From positions 1 through 8,351 of the forward strand of contig JASBVX010000048.1 of assembly GCA_029960865.1 (NCBI GenBank): a DNA stretch of 8,351 nucleotides, given 5' to 3'. The stretch comes from Bacillota bacterium (GTDB lineage: Bacteria; Bacillota; Sulfobacillia; RBS10-35). Position 1 is the stretch's first letter. Each line of letters opens with the position of its first letter. This document shows, piece after piece, positions 1 through 5,783 of the stretch. The notes under the pieces are model-generated. The model saw nothing but the letters and a program-made list of their open reading frames with translations. It did no database searches and was not told the origin of the DNA. A program made the translations under genes and the position numbers.

Positions 1-31
1 GGGAATAGCCCTCAGACGTAGAATGGAGCTA

Positions 32-41
32 AGAGGGAAGG
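32..41 (+). promoter_or_regulatory. Ribosome binding site selecting the thioredoxin start at 50
   Basis: The purine-rich AGAGGGAAGG ends 8 bases before ATG 50. The alternative in-frame ATG at 23 has only CAGACGTAGA before it and no such site, which favours the shorter 111-residue protein. Confidence 0.6.
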
Positions 42-49
42 TGCCGAAC

Positions 50-385
50 ATGGCTGAATTGCCAAGGATCCACGACGGGACCTTTGCCGACGAAGTCTTC
101 CGGGCCAGCCAGCCGACTCTGGTGGAGTTTTGGGCTGAATGGTGCCAGCCCTGCCAGGCGGCCGACAAAGTTCTGCAAGAGGTGGCGGCTGCCTACGGCC
201 CAGGGCTCAGGGTGGTCCAGCTGGATGTGGATGAGAGCCCAGTGGCGGCTCTTCTCTACGGCGTCCATACCGTACCCACCCTGATCCTCTTTCGCCTAGA
301 AGAGGAGAAACTCAGGGTGACGGGAACCTTCAGCAAAGAGTCCCTCTTGCGCAAGATCCGCGACGCTTTGCAAACGCCCCGATGA
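50..385 (+). CDS. Thioredoxin (CXXC active)
   Basis: Small cytoplasmic thiol-disulfide oxidoreductase of 111 residues, a normal thioredoxin length (about 105-110). The active-site motif is WCQPC (Trp31, Cys32, Cys35), preceded by the usual LVEFWAEWC strand. The cis-proline loop is intact as TVPT (Pro76), and the strand VVQLDVDESP precedes it, so the fold appears complete. Glycine of the usual WCGPC is replaced by glutamine, a variant that also occurs in TPR-linked thioredoxins. An in-frame ATG at 23 would add nine residues, but ATG 50 has a good ribosome site 8 bases upstream and the protein then begins as thioredoxins usually do. There is no signal peptide. The stop overlaps the start of the TPR gene by four bases, so the two are probably translationally coupled. 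It may be a general thioredoxin or the redox half of a CnoX-like pair; the fold assignment is firm and the specific role is inferred. Confidence 0.93.
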   Translation: MAELPRIHDGTFADEVFRASQPTLVEFWAEWCQPCQAADKVLQEVAAAYGPGLRVVQLDVDESPVAALLYGVHTVPTLILFRLEEEKLRVTGTFSKESLLRKIRDALQTPR

Positions 386-1632
386 CCGCCGAAACCCGGC
401 AGGAAGCCATGGAGCGCTTACAGCTCCTGATTGAAAAGGATCCTCGGAACTTCACCGCCCTGAGGATGCTGGGGGCCATCTACCTGGAAGAGGGGAAGGC
501 CCAGGAGGCGAGGGAGTGCCTCGAGAAAGCCCTGGCCGTCTCGCCCCAGGATCCGACGGCTCAGTACCTTTTGGGGGTGGCGCTAGGCGCTGGCGGCCAC
601 CCTCAAGAGGCGGTGGCCACATGGCGCCGGCTGATCCGCCGTTATCCGCGCCATGTGGGTGCCCATTACATGCTGGGGAAGACGTACGGTGCCAGGGGGA
701 TGGGAGACATGGGCCTCCATCACCTGCGACAGGCCTTGAAAGCGCTGGAGAAGGCCGCTGCCGTGAGGGAAGACCTCCCCGTCAGCCCCGCCCAGATCCA
801 CCAGGCCATGGCGGAGATTTATCTTTTGCAGGGGCGCCGCCAGGAAGCTATCGCCTCCTGGCAAAGGGTGGCCGGTGGGCTCCCGGAGGATCCTTCCCCC
901 TGGATCAACATAGGGGCTGCTTACCTGGCCTTGGGAAAGCGGGAGGAAGCCGCCCGCTCCCTGGAGGAAGCCGCCCGCCGGGGCGCCTCCGGGCCCCTTT
1001 TCCACCAGAATCGGGGGCTGGTGGCCCTGGCCTTGGGCAAGCCTGCGGAGGCGGAAGCTGCCCTGCGTCAGGCGTGCCGAGAAGATCCTTCTAACCCCAT
1101 GCCTTTTCTGCACCTGGCCAATGCCCTGGCCTTGCAAGGGCGGGAGGAAGAGGCCAAAGAAGCCTGGCAGCAGGCCCTCTCCCTGGACCCCCGAAACCAG
1201 GACGCCCTTTTCAACCTGGCAGTCTATTACGCCCGGCGGCAGGCATGGGAGAAAGCCTTTTCCTTATGGGAGGAGATCCGCCGGCAAAACCCCCACCAAC
1301 CCCTGGCCTGGGCCCATCCGGTGGAACTCCATCTCCAGAGGGGGGATTTTCCTGCCGCTTTAACCCTCAGCCAAGCCTGGACGGCCCAGGTTCCCGAGGA
1401 AGGGTTGGCCTGGTACTACTTGGGGCTCGCCTCGGTGGCGGCAGGGGAGGAAGACCAGGGGAAAAGGGCCTGGCAACGGCTCCAGGCGCTTCTCCCCCGG
1501 GATGCCGGCACCCGGTTCCTCTACCACCTCTTGCAAGATTCCCCAGCGGCGGAGGAGGTCCGCCCCCCTTCCCCTGGGGCCCAGGCCGTCTGGGACCATG
1601 TTTTGCAACGGCGCGGCCTTAAGCTAGGGTAA
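382..1632 (+). CDS. TPR-repeat protein, cytoplasmic
   Basis: A 416-residue all-helical protein made of about ten tetratricopeptide repeats, with no signal peptide or membrane segment. Clear repeat units start near residues 23 (NFTALRMLGAIYLEEGKAQEA), 57, 91, 138 (IHQAMAEIYLLQGRRQEA), 173, 207, 241, 275 and 343, each with the typical small/large spacing and often ending in a proline such as SPQDP or DPRNQ. The last 40 residues (PAAEEVRPPSPGAQ onward) are proline-rich and non-repetitive, ending in a short helix. TPR proteins are scaffolds for protein-protein contacts; no catalytic motif is visible. ATG 382 overlaps the thioredoxin stop as ATGA and has no ribosome site of its own, which fits coupled translation. 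An in-frame ATG at 409, preceded by AGGAAG, is a possible alternative. Adjacency to a thioredoxin suggests a chaperone or holdase partner as in CnoX/YbbN, but that is inference. Confidence 0.88.
   Translation: MTAETRQEAMERLQLLIEKDPRNFTALRMLGAIYLEEGKAQEARECLEKALAVSPQDPTAQYLLGVALGAGGHPQEAVATWRRLIRRYPRHVGAHYMLGKTYGARGMGDMGLHHLRQALKALEKAAAVREDLPVSPAQIHQAMAEIYLLQGRRQEAIASWQRVAGGLPEDPSPWINIGAAYLALGKREEAARSLEEAARRGASGPLFHQNRGLVALALGKPAEAEAALRQACREDPSNPMPFLHLANALALQGREEEAKEAWQQALSLDPRNQDALFNLAVYYARRQAWEKAFSLWEEIRRQNPHQPLAWAHPVELHLQRGDFPAALTLSQAWTAQVPEEGLAWYYLGLASVAAGEEDQGKRAWQRLQALLPRDAGTRFLYHLLQDSPAAEEVRPPSPGAQAVWDHVLQRRGLKLG
942..978 (+). repeat. 16-base direct repeat inside a TPR unit
   Basis: GGAGGAAGCCGCCCGC occurs at 942-957 and again at 963-978, an exact copy 21 bases (seven codons) later. 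It encodes the two successive EEAAR stretches of one TPR helix. It is probably a local tandem duplication or simply repeated codon choice; it keeps the frame and disturbs nothing. Confidence 0.7.
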
Positions 1633-1637
1633 AGGGC

Positions 1638-1646
1638 AGGAGGAGG
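1638..1646 (+). promoter_or_regulatory. Strong ribosome binding site of hemL
   Basis: AGGAGGAGG ends 6 bases before ATG 1653 in the 20-base gap after the TPR stop codon. It is among the strongest such sites in the window and implies independent, efficient initiation of hemL on the shared transcript. Confidence 0.7.
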
Positions 1647-1652
1647 AACGAC

Positions 1653-2975
1653 ATGGATCTAGCCGGTCCTGGATCCCGCGCCCTTTTTACCCGCAGCCTG
1701 AAAGTCTCCCCTGGAGGTGTCCACAGCCCTGTGCGGGCTTTTCAGGCAGTCGGGGGCAGCCCCCTTTTTCTGGAGCGGGGTCAGGGCCCTTATGTCTGGG
1801 ATGTGGATGGACGGCGCTACATCGATTATGTCATGAGCTGGGGAGCGCTGCCCTTGGGCCATGGGCCCCTTCCCGTGGTGGAAGCCATCCGGCGCAGGGC
1901 CCAGCTGGGGACCACCTTCGGGGCGCCCTGCCGGGAAGAGGTGGAGCTGGCGGAAACCATCCTGGAGGCGTTTCCCGCCATGGATGAGGTCCGGTTTGTC
2001 AGCTCCGGTACCGAAGCCCTCATGAGCGCCTTGCGCCTGGCCCGCGCCTACACCGGCCGCTCCAAGTTTTTGAAGTTCCGAGGTTGCTATCACGGCCATG
2101 CGGACCCCTTTCTGGTGGAGGCTGGATCGGGAGCCCTCACCTTGGGCCAACCTTCCAGCCCGGGCGTACCGCCCGAGGCGGTGGCCCCCACCCTTTTGGC
2201 CGACTACAACGACGTGGAGGGGGTCGAAACCCTCTTTCGCCGCTACGGGGACGAACTGGCAGCGGTGGTGGTGGAACCGGTGGCGGCCAACATGGGTCTG
2301 GTGCCTCCCGCTCCCGGGTTCCTTGACCTCTTGCGCTCCCTGACGGCCCAGCACGGGGCTCTTTTGATCTTCGATGAAGTCATCACCGGCTTTCGCCTCG
2401 CCTGGGGAGGGGCGCAGGGCTACTACGGCATAAAGCCCGACCTGACGGCTTGGGGAAAGATCATCGGGGGAGGCCTTCCCGTGGGAGCCTACGGGGGCAA
2501 GCGCGAGATCATGGAGCTGATCTCACCCGCGGGGCCTGTCTACCAGGCCGGCACCCTTTCCGGCAATCCCCTGGCCATGGCGGCCGGGCTGGCGACCCTG
2601 CGCCTTCTCCAAAAGGAGAATCCTTATCCGCGGTGGGAAGAGACGGCCCGCAACGTGGTGGAAGCCTTCAACGCCGCTCGCCCTCTTCTTTTGGAGGGAG
2701 GCTTGGAACCTCCTTTGCAGGTGAGGCGCATCGGGACTCTGGTAGGCCTCAGCTTTGCGCCTCAACCTCCCCGGGATTCCACCTCCGCTATGGCGGTGGA
2801 CAGCCGCCTCTACGCCGCCTTTTTTCAGGCCCTCCTAGCGGAAGGAGTCTATCTTCCCCCCTCGCCCTACGAGATCTTGTTCGTGTCCCCTGTACACAAC
2901 AAGGAAATCCAGACCCTCACCGAAATGGCGGTGCGCCAAGCCGCCCGGCGTCTCTTGAAGGAGAGGAGGTCCTGA
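1653..2975 (+). CDS. hemL: Glutamate-1-semialdehyde 2,1-aminomutase
   Basis: PLP enzyme that isomerises glutamate-1-semialdehyde to 5-aminolevulinate in the C5 route of tetrapyrrole (heme, sirohem, corrin) synthesis, in the cytoplasm. The 440 residues match the family length (about 425-435). Visible landmarks in order: PGGVHSPVRAF near residue 20, DVDGRRYIDYVMSWGALPLGH at 50-70, the phosphate-binding SSGTEA at 117-122, CYHGHAD at 145, VVEPVAANMG at 206, the cofactor-ring aspartate in DEVITGFR at 241, the Schiff-base lysine Lys269 in WGKIIGGGLPVGAYGG, QAGTLSGNPLAM at 298, and the HemL-type tail EGVYLPPSPYEILF near 397. These distinguish it from ordinary class III aminotransferases. AGGAGGAGG lies 6 bases before ATG 1653. 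It sits 20 bases after the TPR gene and 4 before the P-loop/Asp23 gene. No other heme gene (hemA, hemB, hemC) is present, so the pathway is scattered in this genome. Confidence 0.95.
   Translation: MDLAGPGSRALFTRSLKVSPGGVHSPVRAFQAVGGSPLFLERGQGPYVWDVDGRRYIDYVMSWGALPLGHGPLPVVEAIRRRAQLGTTFGAPCREEVELAETILEAFPAMDEVRFVSSGTEALMSALRLARAYTGRSKFLKFRGCYHGHADPFLVEAGSGALTLGQPSSPGVPPEAVAPTLLADYNDVEGVETLFRRYGDELAAVVVEPVAANMGLVPPAPGFLDLLRSLTAQHGALLIFDEVITGFRLAWGGAQGYYGIKPDLTAWGKIIGGGLPVGAYGGKREIMELISPAGPVYQAGTLSGNPLAMAAGLATLRLLQKENPYPRWEETARNVVEAFNAARPLLLEGGLEPPLQVRRIGTLVGLSFAPQPPRDSTSAMAVDSRLYAAFFQALLAEGVYLPPSPYEILFVSPVHNKEIQTLTEMAVRQAARRLLKERRS
2964..2970 (+). promoter_or_regulatory. Ribosome binding site fixing the GTG start at 2980
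   Basis: AGGAGGT lies inside the last codons of hemL and ends 9 bases before GTG 2980. No ATG in this frame sits close to the P-loop start, so this site supports the GTG as the true initiator. Confidence 0.65.
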
Positions 2976-2979
2976 AGCG

Positions 2980-3885
2980 GTGGATCACCTTCCCCAGGTG
3001 GTGGCCTTCGTGGGGGCGGCTGGCACCGGCAAGAGCCACCGCGCTTCCCTCTTGGCGGAGGACCTGGGGATCCCCGCCATCATCGACGACGGCCTTTTGA
3101 TCCTCCAGGGCCACATTGCGGCAGGCCGATCGGCCAAAAGGGAACCCACCGCCATGGCGGCGGTGAGGCGGGCGGTGTTTGCCGATACCCAGCATGCCAA
3201 AGAAGTGAGGGACGCCCTCCTGGCCTCGGGCGCTGAAAGGGTCCTCATCCTGGGGACATCGAAGGAAATGGTTCATCTCATCTGCGATGCCTTGGATCTT
3301 CCCCGGCCCCAGCGCTACATCTCCATCCAAGAGGTGGCCAGCCCCGATGAGATGCGCCAGGCCACGCGCATCCGCCGGTCGCAGGGTAAGCACGTGATTC
3401 CTGCTCCTACGCTGGAGGTCAAACGGAGTTTTTCCGGTTACCTGGTGGACCCCCTGCGGGTCTTCAGCCGGCGCCCGTCGCCGGGAAGGCCGGTGGAGAA
3501 ATCGGTGGTCCGCCCCACCTACAGCTCCCTGGGCCGTTTCTTCATCGACGATGCCGTGATCGGCGCCATCGCCCGCCATGGCGCCCGGACCGTTCCCGGG
3601 GTTTTGGATGTCCGCTGGGGTCCGATCGATACCCGTCCCGAAGGGGTCCATCTGCGCCTCGATATCTGGCTGCCGGTGGACGGGATTCTGCCTCCCATCC
3701 TGGAAGGGGTGCAAAAAAAGGTCCGCCAGGACGTGGAAGCCATGACGGCCCTGAACGTCCTGGCGGTGGATCTGGTGGTGCGCCGGTTACGGCGCACGGG
3801 CGAACCGGTGGTGGCCGATCTCGACCGTGACCGGCAAGGTGAAGATCCACTGGCTGCTGGCCCGGCTGGGGTCGAAGAAGTATAA
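2980..3885 (+). CDS. P-loop NTPase-like / Asp23-Gls24 fusion protein
   Basis: A two-domain protein of 301 residues starting at GTG, with AGGAGGT ending 9 bases upstream. Residues 6-30 form a strand/P-loop/helix start, with Walker A GAAGTGKS at 12-19 followed by a possible acidic IIDDG at 34-38. Residues 85-93 (RVLILGTSK) look like a second core strand. The P-loop half runs to about 165. Residues 179-270 resemble the Asp23/Gls24 family: FFIDDAVIGAIARHGARTVPGV, then VHLRLDIWLPV, then VQKKVRQDVEAMTALNV with a final VDLVV strand. Asp23 family members act in envelope stress or membrane-associated scaffolding in Gram-positive bacteria; the role of this fused form is unknown to me. There is no signal peptide or membrane segment. 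The last 32 residues lie antisense to the converging hydrolase gene and have no domain look. It is the last gene of the left-hand run, 4 bases after hemL. The nucleotide bound and the partner cannot be told. Confidence 0.85.
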   Translation: MDHLPQVVAFVGAAGTGKSHRASLLAEDLGIPAIIDDGLLILQGHIAAGRSAKREPTAMAAVRRAVFADTQHAKEVRDALLASGAERVLILGTSKEMVHLICDALDLPRPQRYISIQEVASPDEMRQATRIRRSQGKHVIPAPTLEVKRSFSGYLVDPLRVFSRRPSPGRPVEKSVVRPTYSSLGRFFIDDAVIGAIARHGARTVPGVLDVRWGPIDTRPEGVHLRLDIWLPVDGILPPILEGVQKKVRQDVEAMTALNVLAVDLVVRRLRRTGEPVVADLDRDRQGEDPLAAGPAGVEEV

Positions 3886-4668
3886 GGCGCCCTGGCTGGG
3901 GTCTTCACCGTAAAGGGCCGCCTTGGCCGCTTGGAGGGCGGAAGTGCTGGGACCTCTGGCGAAAAGGCGGCTCTTGATCCCCTGGAATTGACCCGGGGCA
4001 TAGATCACATCCCGAATGGTCTTGGGAAATCCGGGGGTCAAGACCCGATTGATGATGACGGCTCCCACCGCCACCTGCCCCAAAAAGGGTTCGTCCGGAT
4101 CGGGCGCTTCCGCATAGATGATCTTGGCCAAAAGCCACAGATCATCCTCGGTGAAAGGCACCCGGGGCTGGGGCGGTTCTTCTTTAGCCACCTCCTTTTG
4201 CGGTTCTTCATAGGGGGGACGGTCGGGGTCCGCGATGACCACCGCCCGCGCCTCCTCGTCCCATTCCACCGTGGCCCCGTAGCTCTCCAGAAGGGCACGC
4301 AAGGGCACCATGAAAGCGTAGTCTCCCTGGCTAAAGGGAGCCTGGGGGAGGGACACCTCTCCTGAGATGGTGAAAAGGCTGCTGCGGCCCTGGATCAGGG
4401 TCAGGACTTGCCCCCGTCCGAAAGCCCGGAGCCAGTAGCGGTCGCTGGCCATCTCCACACGGAAACCGAAGCGGGGCAGGATCTCTTCCGCCGGCCCGTA
4501 GGTGACGCCGTCCACCACCACCAGTCCGGGAATGGCTTCCTTCTCACCGTTGACTACCGCCGCCACAGGGGTTTGGGCCTGGACAGGGCCCACCGGAAGC
4601 AGGGCGGCAGCCACCAACAGAGCGCCGCCCAATACCATGGCTTGTTGCCAGCGAGTTTTCGTCTTCAT
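3787..4668 (-). CDS. Secreted SleB-type cell wall hydrolase with copper-amine-oxidase-like N-terminal domain
   Basis: A 293-residue exported hydrolase. Residues 1-31 form a signal peptide (MKTKTRWQQ, then a hydrophobic stretch GGALLVAAALLPVG, with likely cleavage after VQA). Residues 47-147 match the copper-amine-oxidase N-terminal-like domain seen in many Bacillota wall proteins: VVVDGVTYGPAEEIL and YAFMVPLRALLESYGATVEW are its two copies of the motif. A charged Pro/Glu linker (150-170) leads to the hydrolase_2 / SleB domain at about 172-290: LLAKIIYAEAPD with candidate catalytic Glu187, GQVAVGAVIINRVL, FQGIKS, ALYFFDPSRASSQW and IGHHRFA at the end. The family members are peptidoglycan lytic enzymes, best known for spore cortex germination, but many act in vegetative wall turnover, so a spore role is not proven. 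ATG 4668 is chosen because the signal peptide begins there; ATG 4680 and TTG 4704 are also in frame. It is monocistronic, converging on the P-loop/Asp23 gene with a 99-base overlap. Confidence 0.9.
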   Translation of the reverse strand: MKTKTRWQQAMVLGGALLVAAALLPVGPVQAQTPVAAVVNGEKEAIPGLVVVDGVTYGPAEEILPRFGFRVEMASDRYWLRAFGRGQVLTLIQGRSSLFTISGEVSLPQAPFSQGDYAFMVPLRALLESYGATVEWDEEARAVVIADPDRPPYEEPQKEVAKEEPPQPRVPFTEDDLWLLAKIIYAEAPDPDEPFLGQVAVGAVIINRVLTPGFPKTIRDVIYAPGQFQGIKSRLFARGPSTSALQAAKAALYGEDPSQGALYFFDPSRASSQWIFTLPVTVEIGHHRFARAP

Positions 4669-4801
4669 GGCTGGTAGCATACCCAAAAGGATGTCAAACG
4701 ACAACTTTGCGTGCTAGGACGGTTGTCCCTTTCTTTGGCATGGACGCCCTCCCTCCCGAATAGAAGCCTTTCAGGAGTGAGGATTCCTGGCGGGGGCCCT
4801 C
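4669..4801. other. Divergent intergenic spacer
   Basis: 133 bases between the hydrolase start and the transporter start. It holds the AGGAG site at 4773-4777 and a GGAC-GGTT-GTCC inverted repeat at 4717-4728. I could not find a convincing promoter for the transporter: TTGGCA (4735-4740) has no acceptable -10 at 16-18 bases. Confidence 0.5.
4676..4704 (-). promoter_or_regulatory. Possible promoter of the wall hydrolase gene
   Basis: On the minus strand, TTGTCG (4704-4699) and TATGCT (4681-4676) are separated by 17 bases and each matches the vegetative consensus at 4 of 6 positions. Transcription would then start within a base or two of ATG 4668, giving an almost leaderless message. This agrees with the lack of a ribosome site before that ATG. 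A second TTGACA at 4697-4692 has no -10 at proper spacing. Weak evidence. Confidence 0.25.
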
Positions 4802-5710
4802 TTGGCGGCAGGCCTGGGACTCCTCCTTTTGGGCATCCGGGGTCTGAGCTCTTCCTTATCGCGCCTGACGGGAACCCTCTGGCAGGAGCGCCTCCTTTTC
4901 CTGGCCCGAAGTCCCTTGCGGGCCGTGGCCGCCGGTGTCGCCTTCACCGCCCTTACCCAATCCTCCAGCGTCACCACCATCCTTCTCCTGGGCATGGTGG
5001 AGAGCCGGCTATTGGATCTTTCCCGGGCAGCCGCCATCGCTATCGGGGCCAACATCGGCACCACCCTGACGGCCCATTGGATGGCCGCCGGCATGAGCCA
5101 AGGCTTCCTTCTGGTTCTGACTGCAGGCGGCATCCTCTTTCTCCTCTTTTCCCCCACCCGCTCTGCCGGCCGTATCCTCAGTTCCTTGGCAGCTGTCCTC
5201 TGGGGGCTGGAAGCTTTGCAAAAGTCCTTGGTTCCCCTGGCCCGCAGCGCCGCTTTCCAGGTATCCCTGGGATTTTTGCAGCAAAACCCTTTCTATGGCG
5301 TGGCAGGGGGGTTTCTCCTGACCACCCTCGTCCTTTCCAGCACCGTCACCATCGGTATCCTTCAGTCCCTGCGGGCCGCCCGGCTCCTAACCTTGTCCCA
5401 AGCCCTCCCCGTCCTCTACGGGGATAACATCGGTACCACCACCGATGCCCTTTTGGCCAGCCTGGCCACGGGACCCAGGGGCCGCCAGCTGGCCCTCTTC
5501 CATTTTGCTTTCAACGCCCTGGCCACCCTTCTCTTTCTCCCCCTGAGTTCCTGGCTGGGGACGGCGGTCGCCTTCCTGACATCCTCTCCCAAAGCCCAGA
5601 TTGCCTGGGCCCACACCCTCTTCAACCTGGTGGGCGGGGCTGTTCTCCTGCCTTTCCGCCATCTGCTCCTGGGAGCCATCGCCCGTCTGATCCGTACAAA
5701 GGAAGAGTGA
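4802..5710 (+). CDS. Na+/phosphate cotransporter family membrane protein (PNaS/NptA-like, no PhoU domain)
   Basis: A 302-residue integral membrane protein with about eight hydrophobic segments and the internal duplication of the Na/Pi-cotransporter family. The first repeat has TALTQSSSVTT (residues 50-59) and GANIGTTLTA (82-91). The second has TTLVLSSTVTIGI (174-186) and GDNIGTT (207-213). AHTLFN (270-275) near the end is also typical. Family members move phosphate with sodium. The protein ends at RTKEE right after the last membrane segment, lacking the C-terminal PhoU-like domain of longer members (about 550 residues). In the second repeat the usual Gln of QSSS is Leu, which may matter for substrate. 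There is no ATG: TTG 4802 is given, but CTG 4787, in frame and 9 bases after AGGAG (4773-4777), fits the ribosome site better and would add five residues. A TGA at 4778 limits any longer start. It stands alone, divergent from the hydrolase gene. Confidence 0.87.
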   Translation: MAAGLGLLLLGIRGLSSSLSRLTGTLWQERLLFLARSPLRAVAAGVAFTALTQSSSVTTILLLGMVESRLLDLSRAAAIAIGANIGTTLTAHWMAAGMSQGFLLVLTAGGILFLLFSPTRSAGRILSSLAAVLWGLEALQKSLVPLARSAAFQVSLGFLQQNPFYGVAGGFLLTTLVLSSTVTIGILQSLRAARLLTLSQALPVLYGDNIGTTTDALLASLATGPRGRQLALFHFAFNALATLLFLPLSSWLGTAVAFLTSSPKAQIAWAHTLFNLVGGAVLLPFRHLLLGAIARLIRTKEE

Positions 5711-5731
5711 CTAGACCGTATAACCACTCCA

Positions 5732-5760
5732 TTGCGAATAGTGTTCTAGTACAACATACT
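5732..5760 (+). promoter_or_regulatory. Likely vegetative promoter of the purine cluster
   Basis: TTGCGA (5732-5737) and CATACT (5755-5760) are 17 bases apart, each matching 4 of 6 consensus positions, in the only clearly AT-rich stretch of the window. Transcription would begin near 5767, leaving a leader of about 17 bases that contains AGGAGG. TATAAC at 5719-5724 is a better -10 by itself but lacks a -35. The spacer overlaps inverted repeats that could be operator sites. No purine riboswitch fold is evident, and the leader is too short for one. Confidence 0.4.
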
Positions 5761-5771
5761 TAAGTTCAGAT

Positions 5772-5777
5772 AGGAGG
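5772..5777 (+). promoter_or_regulatory. Ribosome binding site that decides the purE start
   Basis: AGGAGG abuts ATG 5778 directly, which leaves no spacing for initiation there. GTG 5784, two codons later in the same frame, is 6 bases away, a normal distance. The protein therefore most likely begins at the GTG. Confidence 0.65.
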
Positions 5778-5783
5778 ATGCCC

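Noticed and set aside
1659..2354. A 231-codon minus-strand frame opposite hemL
   Set aside because: Antisense to conserved hemL motifs, rich in Gly, Gln, His and Arg, with no recognisable fold.
2980..3885. Reading the P-loop/Asp23 gene as a truncated or frameshifted gene
   Set aside because: Both domains are complete in one frame with a good ribosome site; only the tail after residue 270 is odd, and the overlap explains it.
3931..4365. A 144-codon + strand frame opposite the hydrolase
   Set aside because: The minus strand encodes conserved SleB and copper-amine-oxidase-like motifs here; the + frame has no motif.
4717..4728. GGAC-GGTT-GTCC hairpin followed by TTTCTTT as a terminator
   Set aside because: The stem is only four base pairs and the tail is broken. 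It also lies in the divergent spacer, upstream of both genes, where no transcript needs to end.
4711..5427. A 238-codon + strand frame over the transporter gene
   Set aside because: The translation is Pro/Gly/Arg/His-rich without motifs, while the neighbouring frame gives a clear Na/Pi-family protein with membrane segments.
5711..5783. Purine riboswitch in the purE leader
   Set aside because: The predicted leader is about 17 bases, and the conserved three-way junction of a guanine or adenine riboswitch cannot be formed in the spacer.
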